A DNA stretch of 11,651 nucleotides, taken from Candidatus Bathyarchaeota archaeon (lineage in GTDB: Archaea; Thermoproteota; Bathyarchaeia; EX4484-135; B24-G1). Within the stretch, counting starts at the first letter, position 1. Each line of letters starts with the position of its first letter. The notes below the pieces were generated by a model. That model ran no database searches. It was given only the letters and a program-made list of their open reading frames with translations, and was not told the DNA's origin. Both the position numbers and the translations under genes were made by a program. Positions 4,825 through 11,651 of this stretch are shown here, one piece after another. The stretch lies in assembly GCA_003662535.1 (NCBI GenBank), contig QMYG01000009.1, positions 1 to 11,651 of the forward strand. The letters run 5' to 3'.

Positions 4825-7212
4825 TTACAGTTTTAATTCTTGCCTGAGCTTTTCCCTCGTTTCTTCCGGTATTGGGCCTAGGTCTTTCACCGCTTCTGTG
4901 TGCTCCCTGAATATGCTCGCTATACGCTTGTAGGCTGGCAGCTCCACTAGGCTGTACCATACTCTGAAGCTCTCTATGCCCATTTCGTCCAGCTGGTTTA
5001 AGATTTCTTCTATGCGTTTGCTAGTTATTTCTTCGCCTATGTGCTTCTCGCCTTCTATCACGATTATTCCGTCGGCTCCTAATGCGAAGGCGGCGAGCAT
5101 GTGCTTCAGGCTGAGCATCGCTGTGGACGGCAGCTTTACAACCCTTACCTCGTATGGGTAGTTCGTCCTGTCCAGGCCTAGGAAGTCTACCCCAGTGTAG
5201 GCGATTGTGTTGTCCACGAAGGCGACTAGGCGAACCTCGTCTGGGGCCTTACCGTGCATCAGACCCCTCATCTGGGCCACAAGCTGCTCCCAAGTCGTGT
5301 TCTTGAAGTCTATTGCCTCCTTCGGGCAGACTGGTACGCAGGCTCCGCAGCCAGTGCACATGAAGGGGTTAACTTTAGCCTTACTTGACAGAGTTATGGC
5401 GGCTGCAGGGCAAACGTCTACGCAGACGCCGCATCCGTCGCAGAGCTCGGGTTTCACGTAGGCTTTTTCTGGACTTGTCGTGATTATTCCTTTGCCGAGT
5501 AGCGCCGCTACCCTGCTTGCGGCTCCGAGTGCGTCTGAGACCGTGTCCCTCACGTCTTTGGGGCCGAGGGCGCAGCCGCAGGCGTATATGCCCGTTCTAA
5601 GCGAGTCTACCGGCCCGAGCTTGGGGTGCTTCTCCTGTATGAAGCCGTCCTCCCCGAGGGGTATGCCAAGCTTTTCAGCCAGCTTGTCTAGGCCTGGAGG
5701 CGGAACCATCGCAGTAGCCAGGGCCACCATGTCGAACTCCTCCTCGATAACCCTCCCAGTAAGCGTGTCCTCAGCCCTGACGACAAGCCTGTTGGTCTTG
5801 GCGTTCCTCCAGACCTCAGAAACCTTACCCCTAACGAAGACGACGCCCTCCTTCTGGGCCCTCCAGTAAAGCTCCTCGTAGCCCCTCCCAGCCGCCCTAA
5901 TATCCGTGTAGAATATCCAAGGCTGGATGCCGTATTGCTCCTTCAGCAGGACAGCCTGCTTTATCGAGTACATGCAGCAGATTCTGCTGCAGTAGGGCAC
6001 GAACCTGTGCCTGTCCCTTGAGCCTGCACAGAGGACTATGGCTATTTTCTTTACTTCGCCTCCGTCGCTGAAGCGTTTTACGTAGCCTCCTGTCGGCCCG
6101 AAGAGGGATGTGAGCCTCTCCAGCTCCATCATCGTTATTACGTCTGGGTAGACTCCGTAGCCGTACTCCTCTATCGGGGTTGGGTCGAAGACCTCGTAGC
6201 CCGTTGCGGCGATTATTGCGCCTACACGCAGGGTTATCCTCTTACCCTCGTCCTCTAGGTTTATGGCTCCAGCTGGGCATATTTCTGCGCATTTTCCGCA
6301 TTTCGTGCAGTGCTCGAAGTCTATGACGTAGGCGTTGGGGACTGCCTGTGGGAACATCAGGTAGGCTGCTTTACGGGTTGCCCTGCCCTCCTCGAACTCG
6401 TTTTTGCAGGTTACTGGGCAGACTTTGGAGCAGGCTCCACACGCCCTGCACTTCTCCACGTCTACGCCCCTCGGCTTCAGGTAGACGGTTACTTCGTAGT
6501 TTCCTGGCCTGCCCTTCACGTCCTCGACCTCTGCGTAGGTGAGCAGAGTTATGTTCGGGTGCCTACCTGCCTCCGCCAGTTTCGGCGTTAGGATGCACTG
6601 GGCGCAGTCTAGGGTGGGGAAGACCTTAGTGAGCTTCGCCATGTGCCCGCCTATGCTCGGCTGCCTCTCCACTAGGTAGACGTGGTAACCCATGTCCCCA
6701 AGCTCAAGAGAAGCCGTAACCCCTGCGATTCCACCCCCGATGACGAGCACATCCCTAGAGCATTCCTCGCTGTAAGGCTCTAGGGGTTCGAGCTTGAAGC
6801 TCCTCTCGTAGCCTCCACGAACAAGGCTGACAGCCTTCCTAGTGGCCTCCTCAGACTTCTTTGGGCCGTGAACCCAAGAGCACTGCTCCCTAATATTCAC
6901 GAACTCGAGTAGGTAGGGGTTTAGTCCAGCCCTCTTTAGGACTTCCTGAAAGGTAACTAGGTGCATTCGTGGTGTGCAGGAGGCAACAACAACCCTGTTC
7001 AGGTTAAACTTCTTTATGGCTTCAACAATCATGTCTTGAGCTGGCTTTGAGCATAAGTATCTGTGGTTTTTTGCAACAACGACGTTTTCCCACTTCCTCG
7101 CCTCGTCGCATACGGCCTTCACGTCCACAACGTCTCCGATGTTGCCTCCGCACTCGCAGACGAATATGCCTATACGAAGCTCAGCCTCCCCCTCAGCCAT
7201 AGGCCTACCCAT
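4825..7212 (-). CDS. hdrA: HdrA-type FAD/iron-sulfur protein fused to a cysteine-free MvhD-like domain
   Basis: Large subunit of heterodisulfide-reductase-like complexes, which split electrons at FAD between ferredoxin and a disulfide or other acceptor in the cytosol. From ATG 7212 the protein is 795 residues. About 12-145 is the HdrA N-terminal domain (C19, C21, C35, C54, C79, C111). The FAD fold starts at GGGIAG (159-164) and includes the family's FPTLDCAQC (198-206) and YCSRICC (407-413). An inserted ferredoxin has two CxxCxxCxxxCP motifs (C255-C265, C302-C312), and a second ferredoxin follows (C591-C601, C619-C629). Residues about 660-775 match MvhD/FrhD in outline (LVAFV, then LGADGIIVIEG) but have no cysteine. 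GTG 7224 and ATG 7200 are also in frame; ATG 7212 fits a TATA-like box 26 nt upstream. No HdrB or HdrC is in the window. The HdrA identity is secure; the partner and acceptor are unknown. Confidence 0.93.
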   Translation of the reverse strand: MGRPMAEGEAELRIGIFVCECGGNIGDVVDVKAVCDEARKWENVVVAKNHRYLCSKPAQDMIVEAIKKFNLNRVVVASCTPRMHLVTFQEVLKRAGLNPYLLEFVNIREQCSWVHGPKKSEEATRKAVSLVRGGYERSFKLEPLEPYSEECSRDVLVIGGGIAGVTASLELGDMGYHVYLVERQPSIGGHMAKLTKVFPTLDCAQCILTPKLAEAGRHPNITLLTYAEVEDVKGRPGNYEVTVYLKPRGVDVEKCRACGACSKVCPVTCKNEFEEGRATRKAAYLMFPQAVPNAYVIDFEHCTKCGKCAEICPAGAINLEDEGKRITLRVGAIIAATGYEVFDPTPIEEYGYGVYPDVITMMELERLTSLFGPTGGYVKRFSDGGEVKKIAIVLCAGSRDRHRFVPYCSRICCMYSIKQAVLLKEQYGIQPWIFYTDIRAAGRGYEELYWRAQKEGVVFVRGKVSEVWRNAKTNRLVVRAEDTLTGRVIEEEFDMVALATAMVPPPGLDKLAEKLGIPLGEDGFIQEKHPKLGPVDSLRTGIYACGCALGPKDVRDTVSDALGAASRVAALLGKGIITTSPEKAYVKPELCDGCGVCVDVCPAAAITLSSKAKVNPFMCTGCGACVPVCPKEAIDFKNTTWEQLVAQMRGLMHGKAPDEVRLVAFVDNTIAYTGVDFLGLDRTNYPYEVRVVKLPSTAMLSLKHMLAAFALGADGIIVIEGEKHIGEEITSKRIEEILNQLDEMGIESFRVWYSLVELPAYKRIASIFREHTEAVKDLGPIPEETREKLRQELKL

Positions 7213-7233
7213 AAAAGCAAACACTCCAACAAA

Positions 7234-7242
7234 AATTTAATA
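7234..7242 (-). promoter_or_regulatory. TATA-like box of the HdrA gene
   Basis: The minus strand reads TTATTAAAT centred about 26 nt before ATG 7212, the spacing expected if transcription begins at or next to the start codon (leaderless). A GGAG at 7224-7227 is 11 nt from that ATG, so a short leader with a weak ribosome site is the alternative. Confidence 0.5.
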
Positions 7243-7291
7243 ACTTATCGTCCCTTCAGAAACCGTTGTCCGCACGACCAAGCAGAGAAGC

Positions 7292-7296
7292 AAAAA
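7292..7296 (-). terminator. T-tract downstream of the GTPase gene
   Basis: The minus strand has TATTTTTGC about 30 nt beyond the GTPase stop. Short T-runs are the main archaeal termination signal. No strong hairpin precedes it, so the call is tentative. Confidence 0.35.
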
Positions 7297-7326
7297 TACC
7301 GGTCTTTTCCCACGAACAGGAGGGGG

Positions 7327-7896
7327 CTAGGCAAGCCTCCGCTGGGTCAGTATCATCTCAGCAAGCATGTAAAAGGCCTTCTGAATGTTCTCACCAGTCT
7401 TCGCAGAGGTCTCTATGAAGTAGACGGGAACCTCGTATCTCCTCTCTAGGTATTCCCGCATCATCTCCCCGTAGTCAGGGGTTACGTAGACGCCCTCACC
7501 AACCCTCAGGTCAATCTTGTTCCCGACCAGCACGATAGGCGGCATAACAGCCACGTTCTTACGCAGCTCCTCAGCCCAGATAGGCACATTATTATAGGTT
7601 TCACCCTTCGTTACGTCGTAGACTAGGAGCGCCCCTCTGGAACCCTTATAGAAGCCCTCACGGACAGCCCTAAACCTCGGCTGACCAGCCAAGTCCCAGA
7701 TTTGGAAGCGTATCTGTGTGCCATTGCTCGCCGTTAGCTCCTTGACTGCGAAGTCTGCGCCTATCGTTTCAATATACTTCGTTGTGAAAGCCTCTCCCAT
7801 GAAGCGCCTCCTCAGGCTTGTCTTGCCGACGCCTCCATCCCCGATGAGAACGATCTTGAACAGCAGGTTGGCGGCACTCAAGGCCCTCTCAACCAA
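7327..7896 (-). CDS. Ras/Rab-like small GTPase
   Basis: A 189-residue P-loop GTPase with all five G motifs: G1 GDGGVGKT (19-26), G2 T44 in IETIGADF, G3 WDLAGQ (67-72), G4 NKID (126-129) and G5 ETSAK (162-166). Q72 matches the catalytic Gln of Ras/Rab proteins, so GTP hydrolysis is likely intact, and WDLAGQPRF mirrors the eukaryotic WDTAGQERF. The C-terminus (ILTQRRLA) has no cysteine for prenylation and no membrane anchor, as is usual for archaeal members. The cellular role is unknown; no GAP, exchange factor or roadblock/longin protein is nearby. The start is the TTG at 7896, since a TATA-like TTTTTAGTATA at 7914-7924 lies about 24 nt upstream; a TTG at 7881 is the alternative and would still leave the P-loop whole. 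Confidence 0.93.
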   Translation of the reverse strand: MVERALSAANLLFKIVLIGDGGVGKTSLRRRFMGEAFTTKYIETIGADFAVKELTASNGTQIRFQIWDLAGQPRFRAVREGFYKGSRGALLVYDVTKGETYNNVPIWAEELRKNVAVMPPIVLVGNKIDLRVGEGVYVTPDYGEMMREYLERRYEVPVYFIETSAKTGENIQKAFYMLAEMILTQRRLA

Positions 7897-7913
7897 TGTA
7901 AAAGTGTTGAATC

Positions 7914-7924
7914 TATACTAAAAA
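7914..7924 (-). promoter_or_regulatory. TATA-like box of the GTPase gene, overlapping a T-run
   Basis: The minus strand reads TTTTTAGTATA, centred about 23-26 nt before TTG 7896, which suggests a leaderless GTPase mRNA. The T6 run at its upstream end lies about 30 nt after the nitroreductase stop and could also terminate that transcript. Confidence 0.4.
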
Positions 7925-7953
7925 ACATATTCCCGCCCCGCCTCTTCACCCGC

Positions 7954-8475
7954 CTAGAAGCTCTCGTAATGAACAACCTTATCTAAAGACAGCCTCGAGG
8001 GAGGCCTAGGCCTCTCGGCTGGACGCCCGACGGGGATGATAGCCACGGGCCTAACCCCCGAAGGCGCATTTATGACCTCGGCGACCCTCCGCTCGTCGAA
8101 GGCGCCGACCCAGCAGGTTCCAAGCCCGAGCGCATAGGCCGCCAAGAGCATGTTTTGGGTTGCGGCTGCAGCATCCTGAATGCAGTAGAGGCTGGCGCCC
8201 CTCTCCCCATAGCCCCTAGCCGACCTCTTTTGGTTTGCGCAAACCACTATGACGACTGGCGCACGGGCGATGAAGCGCTGGCCCCAAGCGGCCTCGGCCA
8301 GTCTACGCTTAGCCTCTGGGTCTCGCACGACAACGAACTCCCAAGACTGCGGGTTGCCAGCCGAGGGTGCCCACCTAGCTGCGTCGAGAATTTTCTCGAT
8401 GGCCTCGTCTGGGACTTCCTCGTCTGTGTAGGCTCTGACGCTTCTTCTCCCCTTAATCGCCTCAAACACTTCCAT
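7954..8475 (-). CDS. Nitroreductase-family FMN oxidoreductase
   Basis: A 173-residue flavoprotein of the nitroreductase superfamily, probably a dimer that binds FMN and uses NAD(P)H or another donor. Visible family marks are the N-terminal MEVFEAIKGRRSVR with the FMN-phosphate arginines R10, R11 and R14, the PSAGNPQSWEF loop (37-47), the DAAAATQNMLLAAYALGLGTCWVGAF dimer-interface region (about 101-126), and the late motif PVAIIPVGRP (143-152). The physiological substrate cannot be told; members reduce nitro compounds, quinones or flavins, or act in cofactor synthesis. TTG 8487 would add four residues, but ATG 8475 matches the family's usual start and has GGTG 6 nt upstream. It follows the peptidase gene by about 50 nt on the same strand, with no functional link apparent. 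Confidence 0.92.
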   Translation of the reverse strand: MEVFEAIKGRRSVRAYTDEEVPDEAIEKILDAARWAPSAGNPQSWEFVVVRDPEAKRRLAEAAWGQRFIARAPVVIVVCANQKRSARGYGERGASLYCIQDAAAATQNMLLAAYALGLGTCWVGAFDERRVAEVINAPSGVRPVAIIPVGRPAERPRPPSRLSLDKVVHYESF

Positions 8476-8485
8476 GGGAGGCACC

Positions 8486-8491
8486 AAAAAA
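8486..8491 (-). terminator. T6 run after the peptidase gene, inside the nitroreductase leader
   Basis: The minus strand reads CTCTTTTTTGG about 35 nt beyond the peptidase stop and only about 11 nt before the nitroreductase ATG. It is a plausible archaeal T-tract terminator for the peptidase transcript. A TATA-like AATGTAAAAT near 8510-8519 could start nitroreductase transcription. Confidence 0.3.
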
Positions 8492-8525
8492 GAGATTGTC
8501 GGGGCTGGATTTTACATTTTCCACG

Positions 8526-11500
8526 CTACGTGAGCATCAGAACTATGGCGATAATTACTATGGCGCCTGCGACTATGCCCAACTGAACTGTTTTTTCGCC
8601 TAGCAGCGGGATAACGGGTATTTTCTTCTGCGGCTTCTCCTCAAGGCAGGCCTCAAAGCTTCTCGCCGCATGCAAATCCACAGCCCCCTCGTAGGAGTTG
8701 TAGTTCTCAGCCTCTACCTTCAGACCGTAGGTCGTAGCTGGAAGCCTCCTGAAGACAGCTACCCCCTCCTCATCCGTAGCCGCAACCACAGCCGTCCCGT
8801 TAGGCCAGGTCAGCGTAACATTCGCACCCACTATCGGAGCACCCTCCTGATCCACAACCCTCACGGACAGGTCGTAGACGCTGCAGCCTAGCTGGCTGGT
8901 CTGTTCCTCCGCCTCCAGCCTAAGCCTTGCTGAAGCAACTTCTACGCCCTGCCATGCAGCCCTTACCTCGTATTCTTGGGGCGGTAGGTTGTCGAATCTC
9001 GCTGTCCCGTCGCTGTTTGTCGTGCAGTTTGCGTAGAGCGTCCCGTTCCACAGGTAAAGCTCTACCCTAGCGTCTGGTAGGGGTTCCCCGTTCTCGTCGA
9101 GCAGGGTCAGCTCCCAGTCGTAGAGGCTGCACAAAGCCTCAACGAGCTGAGCCTGCTCCGTCAGGTTGAAGCTGCTCGAGGAGACCTCCTCGCCCAGATA
9201 GTAAATCCTGTAGGAGTAGACCCCCTCAATGAGGTTCTCTATGGAGGTGCTGCTGTCCTCGACCCAACGCCTCAAGACCACGCCTGTGGAGTTGGAGAGC
9301 TCTAGGTAGACGTTTGAGACGGGTTCGCCGTCCAGCTCCTTGAAGGTTAGGGTTAGGTCGTAGACTGTGGCTATGAGCCTGACCGACTCGCTCCTTTCTA
9401 GGGTTAGGTTTCCGCCGCCCACCCGAACTCCCTTCCAGACGGCTGTATAACTGTAGTTGCCTGTGAAGAGGCCTGGGAAAATGGCCCAGCCTGTGGAGTT
9501 CGTGGTTTTCTCGCAGACTAGGGTTCCGTTCTGGTGGTAGACGCTTATCTTGGCCGAGGGTATAGGCTCCCACCCGCCGTCGAGAACCTGAAAAACTATC
9601 GGATATAGCTCAAGCTCCTCTATCTTCAGCTCGTCTCCCTCCAGAAGCTGGATGAAGTCCGTCTCCAGCTCCACACCCTCATAAACGATGCTACAGGTGT
9701 AGTTCGCGGAGGGAAGGTTCACGAACTCAGCCCAGCCGGAATCGTCTGTTACCCTCATCCAAGGGTAGTCTGTTGGCCCAGCTAGGTATAGGAAGACACC
9801 CCCCACGCCGTAGCCTCCAGCATCTACGCATCTGAGCTTCAGGTCGTAGATTTTCGCCGGTAGAGTTAGCTTCGGGGATTCTGCGGCGATTTCCTGCTCA
9901 GAGACCGTGATTGTCCCGTTGTATACGTCTACCTTGTGGTATTTGACGCTGACCTGATAGGTTGCTGGTGGGAGGTCCTCCACTACGGCTTTGCCCTTCA
10001 GGTCTGTAACAGCTGATGCGTAGCCTTGCCCGTTTAGGTATATGGTGATGTTTGCGTTTACCACCGGTTCTCCGTCTCCGTCTACCACCTCGAAGGTGTA
10101 GTCGTAGAGGCCGCAGACCAGCTCCACCGTTTTCCTCTCCTCGGCTACCGAAACGACGTGCCTAGCTACTTGAATGCCGTCCTTGTATGCGTATATCGTG
10201 TAGTTCCCCTTCACTATCGACGGGAAGACAGCCCATCCTGTCGAGTTCGTCTTCTCCGCCCCTAGAGTGTAGCCCTGCTCCGTGTAGAGCTTTATTGTTA
10301 GGCCCTCCACGGGGTCTCCGCTCTTATCTACGGCGTGAACCGCTATGGACGCTGGAGCCCCCCGACCCCCGATGAGGAGCGTTGGGTCTCCGAGTGGCGC
10401 CCCATACTCGGCTACGGTCTTCCAGTCTAGGTAGAACTGCTCGTCATACCTCGTGTGTAGGTCGTGGTTTTCCACGTACTCGGTTATGGCCTGCGCCCAA
10501 AGCCTGCCGAGCTCGCGCTTTCCGTCGAAGAAGGCCTTACAGAGCCTCAAGTCCATCTCCCCTCCAAGCCCGACCGTGGCGTATTCGCCAACGTAGCCCC
10601 ATGCAACCCTCGTCGAGCCTAGGTATGCGATGGCTCCTCCGTTAGGGTTGAGGACGAAGGCCTCTGCTAGGCAGTCGGCGTCGGAGAACCTAGCCGTCAG
10701 GCAGGAGAGCGTGGTGATCACGGGCAGTTTGTAGCCGTTGGTCTGGCTCCTCGCATCGCTTACAGTGTAGTATCTCCACCGCCCGGGGAGCTTCCACACG
10801 GTGATGTCTCCGTGCCCGACGTGGTTGAAGATTCCGCACCCAGCGTCTATCTTTTCTTTCACGGTCTCCTTGCAGAGGGTTCCTTGCGTCTCGTAGAGCT
10901 TAACGACGTTGAAGTCGGGCCAGACGAAGTTCTGCTCCACGTAGTCCTTGATTATTTCTCCCTCAGCGCCTTCTGGGCCGAAGGGGTCTGTCCCTGCAAG
11001 CGTTATTGTCCTGAACCAGTCTAGGTCTATGGATGTGGTCGTCTCGTATCCAATTATTTTGTCCACTAGGGTTTCAGCCTCCTCTGGCGTGCTGGCTGGC
11101 AGTCTACCTACGAAGATGTCTGGTATTCCGTCTATCCTGTCCCTGCGGAGGTCCCCCCACTTCCCGTCCCCGTTGTCGTCCCAGCTGTATTGTAGGTCCG
11201 CATAGTAGAGGTCTGTTTCTACGTCTACTCCGTCTATGTCTGTGCCGTCGTAGGCTCCGTCTGGGATGTAGGCGAGCCTAGCTGGGACGACCTCGTGGTC
11301 TCCGAAGAGAAGCACATAGTTTATCCCGAACCTCTCCACGAAGTCCTTTATGCAGTTTCTGATGCGCTCCTGCTCGTCCACTCCCTCGTAGTTGGCGTAA
11401 ATCCAGTCCGTAGTGAGAACCAGAGTCCTAATTCCAGTCGAATTCCTATACCTAGCCAGCTCTATGGACTGGTTCAGGAACTGGGGGCCAGTTATTATGA

Positions 11501-11651
11501 GCAGGTCGGCCACGTGAACGGGAGTTTCAGGCTCACCCTCATACCCAACAGATATTTTCAGCTCCTCAGCGACGTAGACCTTACCCTCGGCAGGCACATA
11601 CTGAACAGGATACAACTGCACAATAACGTAGGTAACCCTAGCCATCGTGTC
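8526..11651 (-). CDS. Surface C25-type (gingipain-like) cysteine peptidase with seven tandem domains (5' end beyond window)
   Basis: The frame is open at the right edge, so the signal peptide and most of any propeptide are missing; the ATG at 11645 is probably internal. Residues are counted from it. The opening segment (YVIVQLYPVQY, then GKVYVAEEL) looks like the end of a C25 propeptide. Residues about 46-428 are the caspase-fold peptidase: a DDNGDGKWGD acidic loop (156-165, possible calcium site), the catalytic H278 in FNHVGHGD, and C315 in TTLSC. GDPTLLIGG closes the domain. Seven prealbumin-like/CNA-B-type repeats follow (about 432-1003), then a Lys/Pro linker and a membrane helix (about 1018-1038) ending LMLT. 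Seventeen N-x-S/T sequons suggest a glycosylated surface protein. Likely role: extracellular protein breakdown or processing of surface proteins, tethered to the membrane. C25 clan membership is clear; substrate specificity is not. Confidence 0.9.
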   Translation of the reverse strand, partial: DTMARVTYVIVQLYPVQYVPAEGKVYVAEELKISVGYEGEPETPVHVADLLIITGPQFLNQSIELARYRNSTGIRTLVLTTDWIYANYEGVDEQERIRNCIKDFVERFGINYVLLFGDHEVVPARLAYIPDGAYDGTDIDGVDVETDLYYADLQYSWDDNGDGKWGDLRRDRIDGIPDIFVGRLPASTPEEAETLVDKIIGYETTTSIDLDWFRTITLAGTDPFGPEGAEGEIIKDYVEQNFVWPDFNVVKLYETQGTLCKETVKEKIDAGCGIFNHVGHGDITVWKLPGRWRYYTVSDARSQTNGYKLPVITTLSCLTARFSDADCLAEAFVLNPNGGAIAYLGSTRVAWGYVGEYATVGLGGEMDLRLCKAFFDGKRELGRLWAQAITEYVENHDLHTRYDEQFYLDWKTVAEYGAPLGDPTLLIGGRGAPASIAVHAVDKSGDPVEGLTIKLYTEQGYTLGAEKTNSTGWAVFPSIVKGNYTIYAYKDGIQVARHVVSVAEERKTVELVCGLYDYTFEVVDGDGEPVVNANITIYLNGQGYASAVTDLKGKAVVEDLPPATYQVSVKYHKVDVYNGTITVSEQEIAAESPKLTLPAKIYDLKLRCVDAGGYGVGGVFLYLAGPTDYPWMRVTDDSGWAEFVNLPSANYTCSIVYEGVELETDFIQLLEGDELKIEELELYPIVFQVLDGGWEPIPSAKISVYHQNGTLVCEKTTNSTGWAIFPGLFTGNYSYTAVWKGVRVGGGNLTLERSESVRLIATVYDLTLTFKELDGEPVSNVYLELSNSTGVVLRRWVEDSSTSIENLIEGVYSYRIYYLGEEVSSSSFNLTEQAQLVEALCSLYDWELTLLDENGEPLPDARVELYLWNGTLYANCTTNSDGTARFDNLPPQEYEVRAAWQGVEVASARLRLEAEEQTSQLGCSVYDLSVRVVDQEGAPIVGANVTLTWPNGTAVVAATDEEGVAVFRRLPATTYGLKVEAENYNSYEGAVDLHAARSFEACLEEKPQKKIPVIPLLGEKTVQLGIVAGAIVIIAIVLMLT
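8532..8594 (-). other. C-terminal transmembrane anchor of the peptidase
   Basis: Encodes roughly residues 1018-1038, a run of about 20 apolar residues (VQLGIVAGAIVIIAIVLML) followed by a single Thr and the stop codon. The preceding linker EEKPQKKIPVIPL places positive charge on the outer side. There is no PGF-type archaeosortase signal and no Arg/Lys tail. Confidence 0.7.
8637..10352 (-). repeat. Seven tandem ~82-residue beta-sandwich repeats in the peptidase
   Basis: Repeat units fall at about residues 432-513, 514-599, 600-680, 681-761, 762-841, 842-923 and 924-1003 (numbered from ATG 11645). Most begin with YD plus a beta strand, then (D/N)GEPV or a variant, an A.V.LY strand, a T.S.G.A.F..LP turn, a Y.V...W.GV strand, and a terminal strand running into the next YD. 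This is the carboxypeptidase-regulatory/CNA-B prealbumin-like pattern. The units are diverged in sequence, so the duplications are old. Confidence 0.8.

Noticed and set aside
4825..7212. Considered as a glutamate synthase or generic FAD/ferredoxin fusion rather than HdrA
   Set aside because: The HdrA-specific N-terminal cysteine domain, the DCAQC and YCSRICC motifs, and the inserted ferredoxin are characteristic of HdrA.
8155..8586. A 143-residue plus-strand open frame over the nitroreductase
   Set aside because: Runs antisense through a conserved nitroreductase and into the peptidase end; no motif supports it.
8637..10352. Repetitive region considered as a DNA tandem repeat or CRISPR-like array
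   Set aside because: Periodicity is about 245 bp and visible only at protein level; there are no identical short repeats with spacers.

Overview
The window reads as archaeal chromosome, probably from an uncultured, anaerobic, thermophilic lineage of the TACK or Bathyarchaeia type. The lineage is inferred from gene content and codon use, not from a search. The supporting signs are an HdrA-type iron-sulfur flavoprotein, an archaeal thiolase paired with a DUF35 Zn-ribbon/OB protein, a Ras/Rab-like small GTPase, TATA-like boxes about 26-30 nt from start codons (leaderless or short-leader genes), TTG and GTG starts, GGTG or GGAGGT ribosome sites, and heavy use of AGG, ATA and CTA codons. Coding density is high. 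All genes lie on the minus strand except one Lrp/AsnC regulator.

Layout: (1) 1-487, the first 162 residues of a minus-strand membrane protein resembling an ECF-transporter S component, cut by the left edge. (2) 600-1217, a 205-residue protein that may match only the C-terminal half of a fold-type I PLP enzyme. It is divergent from (3) 1281-1769, an Lrp/AsnC regulator. The 63-nt gap between them holds one AT-rich block that can serve both promoters, plus a perfect 15-bp palindrome whose 11-bp core recurs in front of the membrane-protein gene. (4) 1899-4704, an acyl-CoA cassette transcribed in the order thiolase, DUF35 protein, 3-hydroxyacyl-CoA dehydrogenase, with very tight spacing. (5) 4825-7212, a large HdrA fused to an MvhD-like C-terminal domain that has lost every cysteine. 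(6) 7327-7896, a small GTPase. (7) 7954-8475, a nitroreductase. (8) 8526 to the right edge, the C-terminal 1041 residues of a surface C25 (gingipain/caspase-fold) peptidase with seven tandem beta-sandwich repeats and a C-terminal membrane anchor.

Working together: the thiolase, DUF35 protein and dehydrogenase probably interconvert acetyl-CoA/acyl-CoA, 3-ketoacyl-CoA and 3-hydroxyacyl-CoA. HdrA, upstream on the same strand but with its own promoter before the thiolase, could couple such redox steps to ferredoxin or a disulfide, although no HdrB/HdrC or hydrogenase is visible. The Lrp regulator probably controls itself, its divergent neighbour and perhaps the membrane protein. The peptidase is extracellular; the GTPase and nitroreductase look like independent cytosolic genes. 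I saw no tRNA, rRNA, CRISPR array, insertion sequence or integrase. There is no gene-free stretch longer than 300 bases.
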